Numbered from the stretch's first letter, positions 16,516 to 25,784 are shown. The stretch: DNA of 64,000 bases from Pseudanabaena yagii GIHE-NHR1 (GCF_012863495.1 NZ_JAAVJL010000003.1:186001-250000); one strand, 5' to 3'. Numbers and translations: made by a program. Notes: generated by a model from the letters alone, not told the origin.

Positions 16516-16623
16516 ATGAAGCAAAGAATACCTCTTAAAAAGCACGATAGTCACGATAGTCAAGAGATTTTCTCGATCGGTTATGGCAACTACAACCATT
16601 TCCAAATAATTATTAAAACTTAA
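16516..16623 (+). CDS. Possible 35-aa small protein with consensus Shine-Dalgarno
   Basis: The sequence AGGAGG lies 5 nt before ATG 16516, the strongest ribosome site seen in this window. The frame gives MKQRIPLKKHDSHDSQEIFS followed by IGYGNYNHFQIIIKT and TAA. It has a basic start, a repeated HDS, no membrane segment and no family that I recognise. The rest of the 16420-16915 gap shows only a small stem (GGAGTTA/TAACTCC at 16688-16705) and a T6 run nine bases later. It could instead be the remnant of a longer gene. Confidence 0.3.
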   Translation: MKQRIPLKKHDSHDSQEIFSIGYGNYNHFQIIIKT

Positions 16624-16915
16624 TGTGAGATTATGTTTAAGGCGTTAAGGATGTCGTTGAAATAGTTGTTATACTAGCCTACCTTAAGGAGTTAGTCTTA
16701 ACTCCAACTCTAGTTTTTTGTCATAGGAAAGTAAACTTTATACTAAGCGATCACCCACAACTCACACCTAACAGTAATAGCGATCGCCATACTGCAAAAC
16801 CTTTATTAGATAGATAATTGAGGCGATCTCATTTGACTTAAAATATGACTTACAGTAATTTATGCTCGACTATCTCCAGCCAGCTTAAGTCATCAAAATC
16901 TAGGGTAAGTGAATT

Positions 16916-17494
16916 ATGAAATCCTACTCGGCATATTTTGTTCGTAGCGAATCGATTGAGAATGCCCGAAAGATATTTGGTAAAAGGGTTGAACCTCTTC
17001 CAAATTCCCCTTGGCTGCTTTGCGATTATCAGCCCGATGACGAGCTTCCTGATGATGAAGTACTGTTCGGCGAAGAGTCTCTCACTGAAGCTAAATCGGG
17101 GCAATTGGGAGAAATCTTTTTTGTCTATGGGGATACTTCGGTAGATTGGTTTGTTTATGAACATGCTAGTGATGGTAGACTGTTACGAAAACTGGTGTGG
17201 TATACTTTGCCTGATGACGTGTGGAACTCAGGTTGGATATTGGTGGCAGGAGAACCTGAGGATTGGGAAGCGACGTTGTTTCGTTCAGATGGATTGGCGC
17301 GACATCTCGAACTTGAGAGTCAAAAGTTAAAAGATCAAGGTCATGCGGATAAAATACCTGCTATGGAAGCGGAAGTCAGACAACTTTGGGATCTAAAACA
17401 GATTATCAAGGGAAAGAGGTTGCCCTTTTGTGATGGGACTGTAGCCATGCTTGTCGAGGAGAGCTACGGCATCAATCGCTTCGATAACAAGTAA
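16916..17494 (+). CDS. Hypothetical protein, 192 aa, acidic
   Basis: I do not recognise this protein. It has no signal peptide or membrane segment. It starts MKSYSAYFVRSESIENARKI and contains acidic stretches (YQPDDELPDDEVLFGEE), several Trp residues (SVDWFVYEH, KLVWYTLPDDVW, PEDWEAT) and a C-terminal charged region that may be helical (QKLKDQGHADKIPAMEAEVR). Composition is that of a folded cytoplasmic protein. The frame is clean, and the G+C and codon choice resemble neighbouring genes, so it looks real. It stands alone between a mobile-element-scarred region and miaB, 276 bp downstream. No role can be assigned. Confidence 0.75.
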   Translation: MKSYSAYFVRSESIENARKIFGKRVEPLPNSPWLLCDYQPDDELPDDEVLFGEESLTEAKSGQLGEIFFVYGDTSVDWFVYEHASDGRLLRKLVWYTLPDDVWNSGWILVAGEPEDWEATLFRSDGLARHLELESQKLKDQGHADKIPAMEAEVRQLWDLKQIIKGKRLPFCDGTVAMLVEESYGINRFDNK

Positions 17495-17770
17495 TCACTT
17501 ACAATGGCTAAATACTGGCGCTATGCAGCGAGAGTTCTAGGTTGTTTACAGAAAATCTAGCAATTGACGTATATCATCAAAAACTAACTTTACTCCTGCG
17601 GTAATTAGCAACCCATGATGAGAAGAGTGGCAGCTATTAGTCAATAGACGGCACTCCTAAATTTTATGGACTTTTTTATGCGATCGCCCCAAAGTTACGT
17701 AGTGCTTACAATCAATGCTGAAAGATATTAGAATAGGACAGCAATCTTTTCGGCTTGGTTAAACACTTTC

Positions 17771-19123
17771 ATGACTGCTCAGAAATATCACATCGTCACC
17801 TTCGGCTGCCAAATGAACAAAGCTGACTCCGAACGCATGGCAGGCGTTTTGGAAGATATGGGCTATCAGTCAACCGAGGAAAGCGAAGAAGCCGACCTGA
17901 TTTTGTATAACACTTGCAGCATCCGCGACAATGCCGAGCAAAAGGTGTATTCGTACCTAGGTAGACAAGCCAAACGTAAACGCGAAAATCCTAACTTAAC
18001 CCTAGTTGTTGCTGGTTGTGTCGCTCAGCAAGAAGGTGAGGCACTCTTGAGACGAGTACCTGAGCTTGATCTCGTGATGGGACCTCAGCATGTCAACCGT
18101 CTTGGCGATCTTTTGGGACAGGTTTTTAATGGCAATCAAGTTGCCGCCACCGAAGAAGCCTATATCGAAGAAGACATCACCACACCTCGCCGCAATAGCT
18201 CCGTATCGGCTTGGGTCAATGTCATTTATGGCTGTAACGAAAACTGCACCTATTGCATCGTCCCCTCAGTACGTGGACGCGAACAATCCCGCACCCCTGA
18301 AGTAATCCGTAAGGAAATTGAGGGACTAGCGGCTCAAGGTTACAAAGAAATTACCTTGCTTGGTCAAAATATTGATGCCTATGGGCGCGACCTGCCCGCA
18401 GGTGGCATTGGTGCTGGCGTTGGCGGCAAAATTACCTTTACGGACTTGCTCTATTACGTCCATGATGTCGAGGGGATCGATCGCATTCGATATGCCACTA
18501 GCCATCCGCGCTATTTCAGCCCACGACTGATCAAAGCCTGTTACGAACTTCCCAAGGTTTGCGAACATTTCCATATTCCCTTCCAGTCAGGTGATAACGA
18601 TATCCTTAAGGCGATGGCACGCGGCTATACCCATGAGCGTTACCGTCGCATTATCGATGATATCCGTGCGGTGATGCCCGATGCGGCAATTACTGCCGAT
18701 GCGATCGTTGCGTTTCCGGGGGAAACTGAGGAGCAGTTTGAGCGAACTGTACAACTAGTCAATGACATTGGCTTTGATCTCGTCAATACAGCCGCCTATT
18801 CGCCTCGCCCAGGGACACCTGCGGCGGTTTGGGAAAATCAATTGAGTGAGGAGATTAAAAGCGATCGCCTCCAACGCCTCAATCATGCCGTTAACCAAAA
18901 TGCAGCTTTGCGATCGCAGCGTTATGCAGGACGCATCGAAGAAATCATGATCGAAGGCACAAACCATAAAGATCCTCATCAAGTGATGGGACGCACACGC
19001 ACCAATCGCATTGCCTTTACAGAAAACACCACAGGTAAACCATTAGCCGAACTAATAGGTCAAACAGTTTCCATAAAAATTACTGAGGTTAGACCTTTCA
19101 GTTTGACTGGTGTTATTTGCTAA
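17771..19123 (+). CDS. miaB: tRNA-2-methylthio-N6-dimethylallyladenosine synthase MiaB
   Basis: The 450-aa radical-SAM methylthiotransferase has an N-terminal UPF0004 domain with cluster ligands Cys13 (TFGCQMN), Cys49 ([11 protein letters not shown]) and Cys83 (VAGCVAQQ). The radical-SAM triad is Cys155/Cys159/Cys162 in [17 protein letters not shown], and the C-terminal TRAM domain ends in [22 protein letters not shown] and [12 protein letters not shown] are diagnostic for MiaB rather than RimO or MtaB. It adds the ms2 group at A37 of tRNAs that read UNN codons, using two 4Fe-4S clusters and SAM. A tRNA-Lys gene lies 77 bp downstream on the same strand. Confidence 0.96.
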   Translation: MTAQKYHIVTFGCQMNKADSERMAGVLEDMGYQSTEESEEADLILYNTCSIRDNAEQKVYSYLGRQAKRKRENPNLTLVVAGCVAQQEGEALLRRVPELDLVMGPQHVNRLGDLLGQVFNGNQVAATEEAYIEEDITTPRRNSSVSAWVNVIYGCNENCTYCIVPSVRGREQSRTPEVIRKEIEGLAAQGYKEITLLGQNIDAYGRDLPAGGIGAGVGGKITFTDLLYYVHDVEGIDRIRYATSHPRYFSPRLIKACYELPKVCEHFHIPFQSGDNDILKAMARGYTHERYRRIIDDIRAVMPDAAITADAIVAFPGETEEQFERTVQLVNDIGFDLVNTAAYSPRPGTPAAVWENQLSEEIKSDRLQRLNHAVNQNAALRSQRYAGRIEEIMIEGTNHKDPHQVMGRTRTNRIAFTENTTGKPLAELIGQTVSIKITEVRPFSLTGVIC

Positions 19124-19200
19124 AGTCATGTTAGACTAGCTAAGCGCGATAAAAAACGGAAGTTCAAATACAGCCGCAAGCGCTTAGTACAACTAAATCA

Positions 19201-19272
19201 GGGTCGCTAACTCAACGGTAGAGTACTCGGCTTTTAACCGATTAGTTCCGGGTTCGAATCCCGGGCGACCCA
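19201..19272 (+). tRNA. trnK-UUU: tRNA-Lys, anticodon TTT
   Basis: The 72-nt cloverleaf has acceptor GGGTCGC pairing with GCGACCC (19265-19271), discriminator A19272 and anticodon stem CTCGG/CCGAT-type around loop CTTTTAA (19231-19237), giving anticodon TTT. The T arm is CCGGG-TTCGAAT-CCCGG. CCA is not encoded (CATG follows), which is common in cyanobacteria. Confidence 0.95.
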
Positions 19273-19377
19273 TGAAATTCTAGCAATTTAGCCAGTGCAT
19301 GTCACTGGCTAAATTTTTTTATAGCTGTCGTCGCTTATGCCCAAAAACAACGCGAGTTCGGGATAATTTGAAACGAG

Positions 19378-19462
19378 CTTTGAGAGAGGGTTTGCATAGC
19401 AAACCCTCTCTCAAAGCCCAAAAGTAAAAGCCTTGCTTAGCAAGGCTTTTACTTTTGGGCTT
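19378..19462. repeat. Two tandem perfect hairpins sharing 3 bp
   Basis: Hairpin one has 18-bp arms (CTTTGAGAGAGGGTTTGC, 19378-19395 with 19399-19416) and loop ATA. Hairpin two has 23-bp arms (from AAGCCCAAAAGTAAAAGCCT, 19414-19436 with 19440-19462) and loop TTA. They overlap by AAG and have similar centres (GCATAGC and GCTTAGC), pointing to one class of element. They lie in the 348-bp gap between tRNA-Lys and the glycosyltransferase gene, which otherwise shows no gene. Confidence 0.85.
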
Positions 19463-19620
19463 TTAAAATATGCCAGCTTAACCCGAACTGACGTAAAAAT
19501 AGAAAAGCAGCACATGATGTCCTGATTTTCTATTCCATCAAAATATTTTTTGCTAATGTGCAAAGGTGTTGTCGTCTGAGCATTTGGTATTATACCTTTG
19601 GTAATAATGTGGTGTAGTTC

Positions 19621-20790
19621 ATGCATATTGCATGGTTAGGTAAAAAATCGCCTGCTTGTGGCAACGTGACCTATAGTCGCGAAATTACAAATGCATTACT
19701 CGATCGCGGACATCGTGTCAGCTTTATGCATTTTGCTCCTGAATCGGATCACGATAATCCAGATCACGAGGAATTGGACGAAAACTCTCAAGAGGCACAG
19801 GATGTCGCTTTACCTTTTCTCTACAAATCCACGATTTATACTGTTCCATCATTGCGGGCTAATAAAATTCTGGTGGATTCCCTGCAATCGCTAAAGCCCG
19901 ATCTTATTCATGCATCCCTTGCGATATCCCCCCTCGATTTCCGCTTGCCAGAAATTTGTGCGGAGCTAGATTTACCCCTTGTGGCAACCTTTCACCAACC
20001 CTTTGACATCAAACGTCGTAATCTTGCATCTAGCACCCAGCAACTTACTTATCAGATTTATGCACCATCCTTGGCAGATTACAATCAAGTTATTATCTTC
20101 TCTAATATTCAAAAGGAACTCCTGAATAAATTAGGCGTTCCCAATACCAGAATTGCGATTATTCCTAATGGTGTCGATAGCGATCGCTATTCCCCCGGAC
20201 CTTCAAATATCAAGGAAGAACTCAATGCTGATGTGCTATTTCTCTATCAAGGACGACTAGCTGCTGAGAAAAACGTAGAGGCTCTGCTCAAGGCATGGCG
20301 CAAATGTCGAATGCCTGAAGGCTGTAAATTAGCGATCGTTGGTACAGGTCCCCTCTTGGCTGGCTTAAAAACTTTTTATGGTAATGATCCTAGTATTGTC
20401 TGGATGGGGTATATTGCCGATGAACAAAGACGGATCGAGATTTTACGTGGTACGGATGTATTTATTTTGCCTTCACTAGTGGAAGGATTATCCCTATCTT
20501 TGTTAGAAGCAATGTCCTGCGGTGTTGCTTGCATTGCCACCGATGTGGGCGCAGATGGTGAGGTAATTGAGCATGGTGCAGGGATTATTCTTGATTCCCA
20601 TAAGGTGACTTCGCAACTCTGTACACTTTTGCCCCTATTTGTCGATCATCCTGAAATGGCAAAGATTATCGGGATCAAAGCAAGACAAAGAGTATTAGAG
20701 CGCTATACCTTAACCAAAAATATTGATCGCTTGGAAGAACTCTATGAGCAAACCATGAGCCAACAATGGGTCAGAGTTAGCGCTTTCTAA
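19621..20790 (+). CDS. Family 4 (GT-B) glycosyltransferase
   Basis: The 389-aa protein has a GT-B fold. The N-terminal donor-side start is MHIAWLGKKSPACGNVTYSR with a Gly-containing loop, and PNGVDSDRYSP is the linker motif found in GT4 enzymes. LFLYQGRLAAEKNVEALLKA is the nucleotide-binding region, and the E-x7-E motif is VEGLSLSLLEAMSCGVACIA. It transfers a sugar from a nucleotide donor to a glycan, lipid or small acceptor; which one cannot be told. It is not in an obvious polysaccharide cluster. A hairpin terminator candidate follows its stop after 8 bp. The start ATG 19621 is the first of the frame. Confidence 0.88.
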   Translation: MHIAWLGKKSPACGNVTYSREITNALLDRGHRVSFMHFAPESDHDNPDHEELDENSQEAQDVALPFLYKSTIYTVPSLRANKILVDSLQSLKPDLIHASLAISPLDFRLPEICAELDLPLVATFHQPFDIKRRNLASSTQQLTYQIYAPSLADYNQVIIFSNIQKELLNKLGVPNTRIAIIPNGVDSDRYSPGPSNIKEELNADVLFLYQGRLAAEKNVEALLKAWRKCRMPEGCKLAIVGTGPLLAGLKTFYGNDPSIVWMGYIADEQRRIEILRGTDVFILPSLVEGLSLSLLEAMSCGVACIATDVGADGEVIEHGAGIILDSHKVTSQLCTLLPLFVDHPEMAKIIGIKARQRVLERYTLTKNIDRLEELYEQTMSQQWVRVSAF

Positions 20791-20797
20791 GTTTGTT

Positions 20798-20830
20798 TGA
20801 GATAGTGCTCCCGAAGGCAGCACTATCTCA
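20798..20830. terminator. Hairpin after the glycosyltransferase gene
   Basis: 12-nt arms TGAGATAGTGCT/AGCACTATCTCA enclose a 9-nt loop, 8 bp after the stop. It lacks a T-run and is likely an end-of-transcript stem. Confidence 0.55.
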
Positions 20831-20872
20831 ATGATATATGTCTTAAAAATTAACCAGACTGTAGAGGATTAG

Positions 20873-21493
20873 ATGATTCGATATTTGCCCCTTGTAGTGG
20901 GGACATTGGGCGGATTGGCGTTATTGATCAATCGGATGGTGACATTAAACCTTACGGCTAGTCAGGCAAGGGCTGATGCTTTAGGGATTTTATTAAGTGC
21001 TGTTTTGATTTTGATTGGGTTGCTATGGCAGCAAGTACAGCCGAAACCACCTGATGCCGTGACCCTAGTTGGCGAAGAAGGTTTTGAAATTGAGGCAGCT
21101 TTACCTGAAGCAGTAAAGACAGAATTGGCTTGGGCTTCACATATATTGCTAACTAATACGGTGACGAAAGTAGTAGCTATTTATTACGATCGCCAAACGA
21201 TCCTCCGCAGAGGCATTTTAGGGAAAAGCAAGCAGGTCAATCTTGGCACGATCGCGGAACGAGTGATGAAAACCCAGAAGCCAGTATATCTAGTCAAATT
21301 AGAGCTTTATCCTGGGCGCGTCGAGTTTGATTATTTGCCCGAAAATACACAGGGTGTAATTGTGCAACCTCTGGGCGAAAAAGGAGTCATGGTATTAGGG
21401 GCAAATATTCCCCGTAGCTATACTAAACAAGATGAAAATTGGGTAACAGCGATCGCTGATAAGCTCGCCTATAATCTCGAACAACAGCAGTAA
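20873..21493 (+). CDS. CCB2/CCB4-like cofactor assembly factor (cytochrome b6f haem ci)
   Basis: The 206-aa protein has two N-terminal membrane helices (LPLVVGTLGGLALLINRMV and ADALGILLSAVLILIGLLW) and a soluble domain with LVGEEGFEIEAALPEAVKTE, the signature of cofactor assembly of complex C subunit B proteins. In algae and plants CCB2 and CCB4 help attach haem ci covalently to cytochrome b6 on the stromal side, and cyanobacteria carry homologues. The soluble domain is expected on the cytoplasmic side. The ribosome site GAGGATTAG precedes ATG 20873. A hairpin follows the stop, so it is probably monocistronic. Confidence 0.8.
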   Translation: MIRYLPLVVGTLGGLALLINRMVTLNLTASQARADALGILLSAVLILIGLLWQQVQPKPPDAVTLVGEEGFEIEAALPEAVKTELAWASHILLTNTVTKVVAIYYDRQTILRRGILGKSKQVNLGTIAERVMKTQKPVYLVKLELYPGRVEFDYLPENTQGVIVQPLGEKGVMVLGANIPRSYTKQDENWVTAIADKLAYNLEQQQ

Positions 21494-21523
21494 GGCAATT
21501 ACTGTCGAAGACGGTAATTGCCT
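21492..21523. terminator. Hairpin after CCB-like gene
   Basis: 11-nt arms AAGGCAATTAC/GTAATTGCCTT enclose a 10-nt loop and begin within the stop codon region. It is a probable transcription end, though no strong T-run follows. Confidence 0.6.
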
Positions 21524-21563
21524 TAACTAAAAAACTAACCCATTCAAACTATTCACGATTATT

Positions 21564-22190
21564 ATGCTAAACCGCATTCTTGTAACCCTTACCCTGTCAT
21601 CATTAATAACGGCTGGCTCGGTTTTGCCATCACTTAATTTCACCAAAGCGATCGCCCAAGAAAGTAGTGAAACGCCCCAAAGTAAACCCGACGCATCCGT
21701 AACAACCGTAATTTCGCCAGAAAAACGCGCCTTGATTAAGGAACTACTAGAAATCACGGAATCCAGCAAAAATGCTAATCAAGTTATGGAATCCATGGTT
21801 CGCTCAGAATTGCCCAAGATGGTATCGACCATTTTAAAAACTGTTCCTGCGCTCAATAGCGATCGCCCCGAAGTGCAAAAACAATTTAGTGACATCGTGT
21901 CGCGGATGGCAATCAAATATCGCGATCGCGTAATTAAGCAAATTGACCTCAGTCAACTGATCGAGCAAGTCTCCTATCCTATCTATGACAAGTATTTTAC
22001 GGAATCAGAACTGCGCGATATTATTGGGTTTTATAAGTCTTCAACGGGCAAAAAAGCAATTAGTGTCTTGCCTCAGATTATGCTCGATTCCATGAGCCGC
22101 ACCAATGATATTTTGCTGCCAAAAATGTCACGTATTATGACCGAAATCATTACCGAAGAGCTATTGAACGCTTTGCCCAAGCCAAAGTGA
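21564..22190 (+). CDS. DUF2059 domain exported protein
   Basis: The 208-aa protein has an N-terminal signal peptide (MLNRILVTLTLSSLITAGSV) and a soluble helical domain. EKRALIKELLEITESSKNAN and FTESELRDIIGFYKSSTGKK are hallmarks of DUF2059, in which the aromatic/Gly region FYKSSTGKK is highly conserved. The domain is found in periplasmic proteins across bacteria and its function is not known. It stands between a CCB-like gene and DUF4330 on the same strand with gaps of 70 and 132 bp, so it may form a loose group with them. Confidence 0.85.
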   Translation: MLNRILVTLTLSSLITAGSVLPSLNFTKAIAQESSETPQSKPDASVTTVISPEKRALIKELLEITESSKNANQVMESMVRSELPKMVSTILKTVPALNSDRPEVQKQFSDIVSRMAIKYRDRVIKQIDLSQLIEQVSYPIYDKYFTESELRDIIGFYKSSTGKKAISVLPQIMLDSMSRTNDILLPKMSRIMTEIITEELLNALPKPK

Positions 22191-22322
22191 AATCTGTCAA
22201 CTACACTTAGGATGTCTGCACAGATTCAATTTGCCTTTATACTGTAATGCTGATGGCGTTTACTCACAGCCTCATTGTTTAATCTTTAAACCTATTTCAA
22301 CCGTTACATTCAGCAAATACGC

Positions 22323-22844
22323 ATGGCAATTTTAGATCGGCAAGGTCGTTTATTTGGCAAACTTAGCATTTTGGACATCGGGGCGATCGCGACAATCCTG
22401 ATCGTCCTCATCGGCTTACTCATTGTCCCCGGCAACAGTGGTAGTTCGATCGCCCAAATGCTATCTGCTGAAAACAAAACCGTCCAAGTAGATATGAATG
22501 TGCGCGGTCTTAGTGCTACGAATCCCCAGAACCTGATTAAAATTGGCGATAAAGTCAATATCATCATTCGCAATCAGCCACGCGGCGAAGTCACCATCAA
22601 AAAAGTCAGTATCTCCACCCCCCAAGTTGTTGCCGCCAAAGCAGATGGTTCTCCAGTTGTCTTTGATGATCCTCGCGCTGTGTCCACATCCCAATCTGAC
22701 CTAGCGCTTACCCTCGAAGCCACCGCCAGAGTTACCAACGATGGCGTAGTATTTGGCAATGAAAAGGTCAAAGTCGGCACATCAATTGACATCGAAGGCT
22801 CTAAATATCTGATTCGTGGTAGTGCCATGGCAGTAAGGTACTAA
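22323..22844 (+). CDS. DUF4330 family membrane protein
   Basis: The 173-aa protein starts MAILDRQGRLFGKLSILDIG followed by one membrane helix (AIATILIVLIGLLIVPG), the DUF4330 opening typical of cyanobacteria. The soluble part contains NVRGLSATNPQNLIKIGDKV and IRNQPRGEVTIKKV, also conserved in that family, and is probably extracytoplasmic and beta-rich. The function is unknown. Confidence 0.85.
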   Translation: MAILDRQGRLFGKLSILDIGAIATILIVLIGLLIVPGNSGSSIAQMLSAENKTVQVDMNVRGLSATNPQNLIKIGDKVNIIIRNQPRGEVTIKKVSISTPQVVAAKADGSPVVFDDPRAVSTSQSDLALTLEATARVTNDGVVFGNEKVKVGTSIDIEGSKYLIRGSAMAVRY

Positions 22845-22885
22845 TTTTTTAATTTCATGATTAATTAATGAATTACCGATCATCT

Positions 22886-22919
22886 GTTACCAATTACCAA
22901 TCACCAATTACCAATTACC
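22886..22919. repeat. Heptanucleotide tandem repeat (STRR type) before kinase start
   Basis: Four consecutive heptamers AATTACC, AATCACC, AATTACC, AATTACC (22892-22919), preceded by GTTACC, end 4 bp before the kinase ATG. Short tandemly repeated heptamers are a known cyanobacterial repeat class. Here they occupy the ribosome-binding region, so no Shine-Dalgarno is present. Confidence 0.75.
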
Positions 22920-22923
22920 GATA

Positions 22924-24666
22924 ATGCAACCCCCATTTCCTCAAGGTTTTGTTCTTAAAGGTCGCTACGCTATCCGCTCAACAATTGGACAGGGTGGTAT
23001 GGGGCGTACCTACTTAGCGCAAGACCTAGAGCGCTTTAATGAAACCTGTGTACTCAAGGAGTTCATTCCTCCACAAGATTCACTAGAGGTATCTGAAAAA
23101 GCGAAAGAATTATTTCGACGTGAAGCATCGGTACTATACCAAATCCGCCATCCCCAAGTACCAGAGTTTCGCGCCACCTTTGAGTCAGAGGGCAGACTTC
23201 TGTTAGTACAGGACTATGTGGAGGGCAAGAATTATCGGAATTTACTCCTCGATCGCTTGAAATCTGGTCAAGCCTTTTCCGAGAATGAAATTTTTGCCTT
23301 GATGCAACAGCTTTTACCAGTGCTGAGCTATCTGCATAGTCACAATATTATTCACCGTGATATCTCACCTGAAAACTTGATGTTGCGATCGCAGGATAAT
23401 TTACCTGTGCTAATTGATTTTGGAGTTGTCCAAGAAACCAATGCTAAGCTCAACTCCCAAATGGGTATCCCCTCTTCCACGGTAGCGGGTAAAGCTGGCT
23501 ATGCACCACCAGAGCAGTTACAGTCAGGTAATGCCTATGCGAATAGTGACCTTTATGCCCTCGCCGTAACTTCCATTGTGCTGATGACGGGACGTGAACC
23601 ATCAGAACTATTTGATAGCATCAATCTGGCATGGAATTGGCAGCAGTACACCAATGTCAATCCTGCCTTTGCGAGAGTTATCAATCAAATGCTGAGCTAC
23701 AAGCCCACCAATCGCTATCGCTCGGCGGATGAGGTAATGCAAGCTCTTCAAATAGCCCAAGCTTCTTTTTCTGGTGCAAAGACCTATGTGGTTGGACGAC
23801 CTGTGCCATCTAATGTCGCCGCAACAATTCCCCAACGCACTGTAGTGGCAGGAGCTAATAATCGCAATCCCGCTAATTATGGAAGTAACGCTCCCAATCG
23901 TACTAATGAATCGAATAATAGTAGTGGAATCAATTGGTTTATCGGCATTCTGATCATCTTAGTTGCTGGCATTGGTTCATGGGCTGTGACTTCCTTCTTT
24001 TTTAGCCGCAATCGTCTAACCAACAATCCGACCGAAACAGCTATTACTTCCCAAAATGCTAATTCCAATAGTGCAACAGTAACTAATGTTGTTCTAAATT
24101 TAAAGCAAACTAGCGAAGGAATCAGTCAAGATTCTACTAGCAATCGCATCACAAGCGGAAAAATAGTTAAAGTTCGTTTTGAAGCCAAGAAGGAAGATAA
24201 TCTGAGTGTATCCTTGACTAACGGTGAAAACCTACAAATGACGATTCAGGACGAGGATCAAAATCCTCTTGATAATAATGCTAAGGATAATACGACAGGA
24301 TATTGGAAAGGTAGGCTAAGAAAGAGTGGTGCTTACTATATTGAAATTAAAACAACTAGTCCAAATGAAACTGGCTACAAATTAGATGTGCAGCTAGAAA
24401 CTCCAGCACCAAAACCTCAACCAACAACTCCCTCTCAAACCTCTACTCCAACGCCTACGGTAAAACCAACCACTACAGCTACACCTACTGAATCCCCAAC
24501 AACTAGTCCATCGACCAGTCCTAGAGCAACTGAATCACCAAGATCTACAGCTTCTCCTAGTCCTAGTAATGAACCAACGCGATCGCCATCGCCGCCTATT
24601 CCTATAGAACCTGCACCTGAGCCATTCAAGCCGACTGCAACTCCCAAAAATCCCAATACTTTTTAG
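22924..24666 (+). CDS. Membrane-anchored Ser/Thr protein kinase
   Basis: The 580-aa protein has a kinase domain at 15-275: the Gly loop IGQGGMGRTY, catalytic Lys45 in CVLKEF, the loop HRDISPENLML (Asp146, Asn151) and DFG at 165-167 in LIDFGVVQ. HRDIS replaces the usual HRDLK, as in many cyanobacterial kinases of this branch. APPEQ marks the activation segment end. A membrane helix near 338-362 separates it from an outer domain (about 385-490), which resembles bacterial pre-peptidase C-terminal folds (GYWKGRLRKSGAYYIEIKTT). A Pro/Ser/Thr-rich tail runs to the end. The outer domain may sense wall or surface signals. It is followed by dut 16 bp downstream. Confidence 0.9.
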   Translation: MQPPFPQGFVLKGRYAIRSTIGQGGMGRTYLAQDLERFNETCVLKEFIPPQDSLEVSEKAKELFRREASVLYQIRHPQVPEFRATFESEGRLLLVQDYVEGKNYRNLLLDRLKSGQAFSENEIFALMQQLLPVLSYLHSHNIIHRDISPENLMLRSQDNLPVLIDFGVVQETNAKLNSQMGIPSSTVAGKAGYAPPEQLQSGNAYANSDLYALAVTSIVLMTGREPSELFDSINLAWNWQQYTNVNPAFARVINQMLSYKPTNRYRSADEVMQALQIAQASFSGAKTYVVGRPVPSNVAATIPQRTVVAGANNRNPANYGSNAPNRTNESNNSSGINWFIGILIILVAGIGSWAVTSFFFSRNRLTNNPTETAITSQNANSNSATVTNVVLNLKQTSEGISQDSTSNRITSGKIVKVRFEAKKEDNLSVSLTNGENLQMTIQDEDQNPLDNNAKDNTTGYWKGRLRKSGAYYIEIKTTSPNETGYKLDVQLETPAPKPQPTTPSQTSTPTPTVKPTTTATPTESPTTSPSTSPRATESPRSTASPSPSNEPTRSPSPPIPIEPAPEPFKPTATPKNPNTF

Positions 24667-24682
24667 TCCAGTGTTCTAATTA

Positions 24683-25120
24683 ATGCAAACCATAGAAATT
24701 AAATTCCAAAAGCTACATCCTGATGCACAGATCCCTAGCTACGCGCATATTGGCGATGCTGGGGCTGACGTGTATTCAGTTGCAGAAGTCACTTTACAAC
24801 CAAGTGATCGCGCAGCAATTCCCACTGGCTTAGCTGTAGATATTCCCCTTGGTTATGAAATTCAAGTACGTCCCAAAAGTGGATTAGCATTGAAACATGG
24901 TATTGCCGTTCTTAATTCCCCTGGTACAGTTGATGCGGGCTATCGTGGTGAAATCCAAGTAATTGTGATTAATCTTGGTAAAGAAGCCTATACCTTCGCG
25001 AAAGGACAAAAGATCGCGCAGTTAGTTCTGAAGCCTGTAATTCAAGCTCAATATATTGAAGGAGAACTTGGAACTAGCGATCGTGGTGTTGGTGGTTTTG
25101 GCAGTACAGGACTGAAGTAG
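24683..25120 (+). CDS. dut: dUTP diphosphatase
   Basis: The 145-aa trimeric dUTPase has all five motifs: GDAGADVYS (motif 1), RPKSGLALKHGI (2), GTVDAGYRGEIQV (3, with Asp and Tyr of the uracil pocket), KGQKIAQLVLKPV (4) and RGVGGFGSTG (5). It hydrolyses dUTP to dUMP and pyrophosphate, keeping uracil out of DNA and feeding thymidylate synthesis; a ThyX-like enzyme lies 6.7 kb downstream. It follows the kinase gene by 16 bp, so the two may be co-transcribed. Confidence 0.96.
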   Translation: MQTIEIKFQKLHPDAQIPSYAHIGDAGADVYSVAEVTLQPSDRAAIPTGLAVDIPLGYEIQVRPKSGLALKHGIAVLNSPGTVDAGYRGEIQVIVINLGKEAYTFAKGQKIAQLVLKPVIQAQYIEGELGTSDRGVGGFGSTGLK

Positions 25121-25196
25121 CGATCGCACAATGAACTCTATCCAGCTATCCAAATCCTAAAATCTCTTGGAAAGTTAAACTAATGGATAATTCCTT

Positions 25197-25784
25197 CTAC
25201 TTTCCTACCTTTAACCATCCAAATACTTGATCTACAGTTAAACTTAGTTCTATTTCCAAAAAATTTGGTACAAGTAATTTCTGAGCAGCATTTATTTCAC
25301 TATTGATTTCAATTGGTTGGCGATCGCGTTGAAATATTAATAGTGATCGCTCATTGGGAAATAGTAACCATCCCATTTCTGTACCATGTTCGAGGCAGTG
25401 CAAAATATTACTAATGACTCGCATCGGTGCTTGTTCTGGCGATAGAATCTCAATTACCCAATCTGGATAAATGGAAAATACATTCTCAATTTCTCCTTCC
25501 GCATTAACAGGCAACCTCTGCCATTGAAATACTGCTACGTCTGGCACAATTGAGCGATTCCCAAAGGTGCAACGCAGTTCTGGTAAAGCTAAAGCTATTT
25601 GTTTGTCTTCGGCTACTGCATTAACGGTATTACAAAATTTAAGCTGAAGTCGAGAATGTTGACCTTGGGGCATAGGCTTCTGATAAATCGAACCATTGAT
25701 ATATTCACTAGCAGGCTTCGTTTCTGGTTGAGTCAGAAAGCGATCGAGCGTTATCGAGGGAATATTTTTTGTGGCGAGAGTCAT
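25197..25784 (-). CDS. Uma2 family (DUF820) PD-(D/E)xK nuclease-fold protein
   Basis: The 195-aa protein starts MTLATKNIPSITLDRFLTQP and has the Uma2 signature: PETKPASEYINGSIYQKPMP, then VPDVAVFQWQR (the Asp of the nuclease site) and PDWVIEILSPEQ (the Glu-x-Leu-Ser-Pro motif). The family is very numerous in cyanobacteria and predicted to be an endonuclease-fold protein, but a biological role is not established. It is divergent to the NACHT gene that starts 112 bp away, so the two share an intergenic control region. Confidence 0.85.
   Translation of the reverse strand: MTLATKNIPSITLDRFLTQPETKPASEYINGSIYQKPMPQGQHSRLQLKFCNTVNAVAEDKQIALALPELRCTFGNRSIVPDVAVFQWQRLPVNAEGEIENVFSIYPDWVIEILSPEQAPMRVISNILHCLEHGTEMGWLLFPNERSLLIFQRDRQPIEINSEINAAQKLLVPNFLEIELSLTVDQVFGWLKVGK

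Noticed and set aside
24435..24656. 73-aa minus-strand Gly/Val-rich frame
   Set aside because: Shadow of the Pro/Ser/Thr-rich kinase tail, with no ribosome site and low complexity only.
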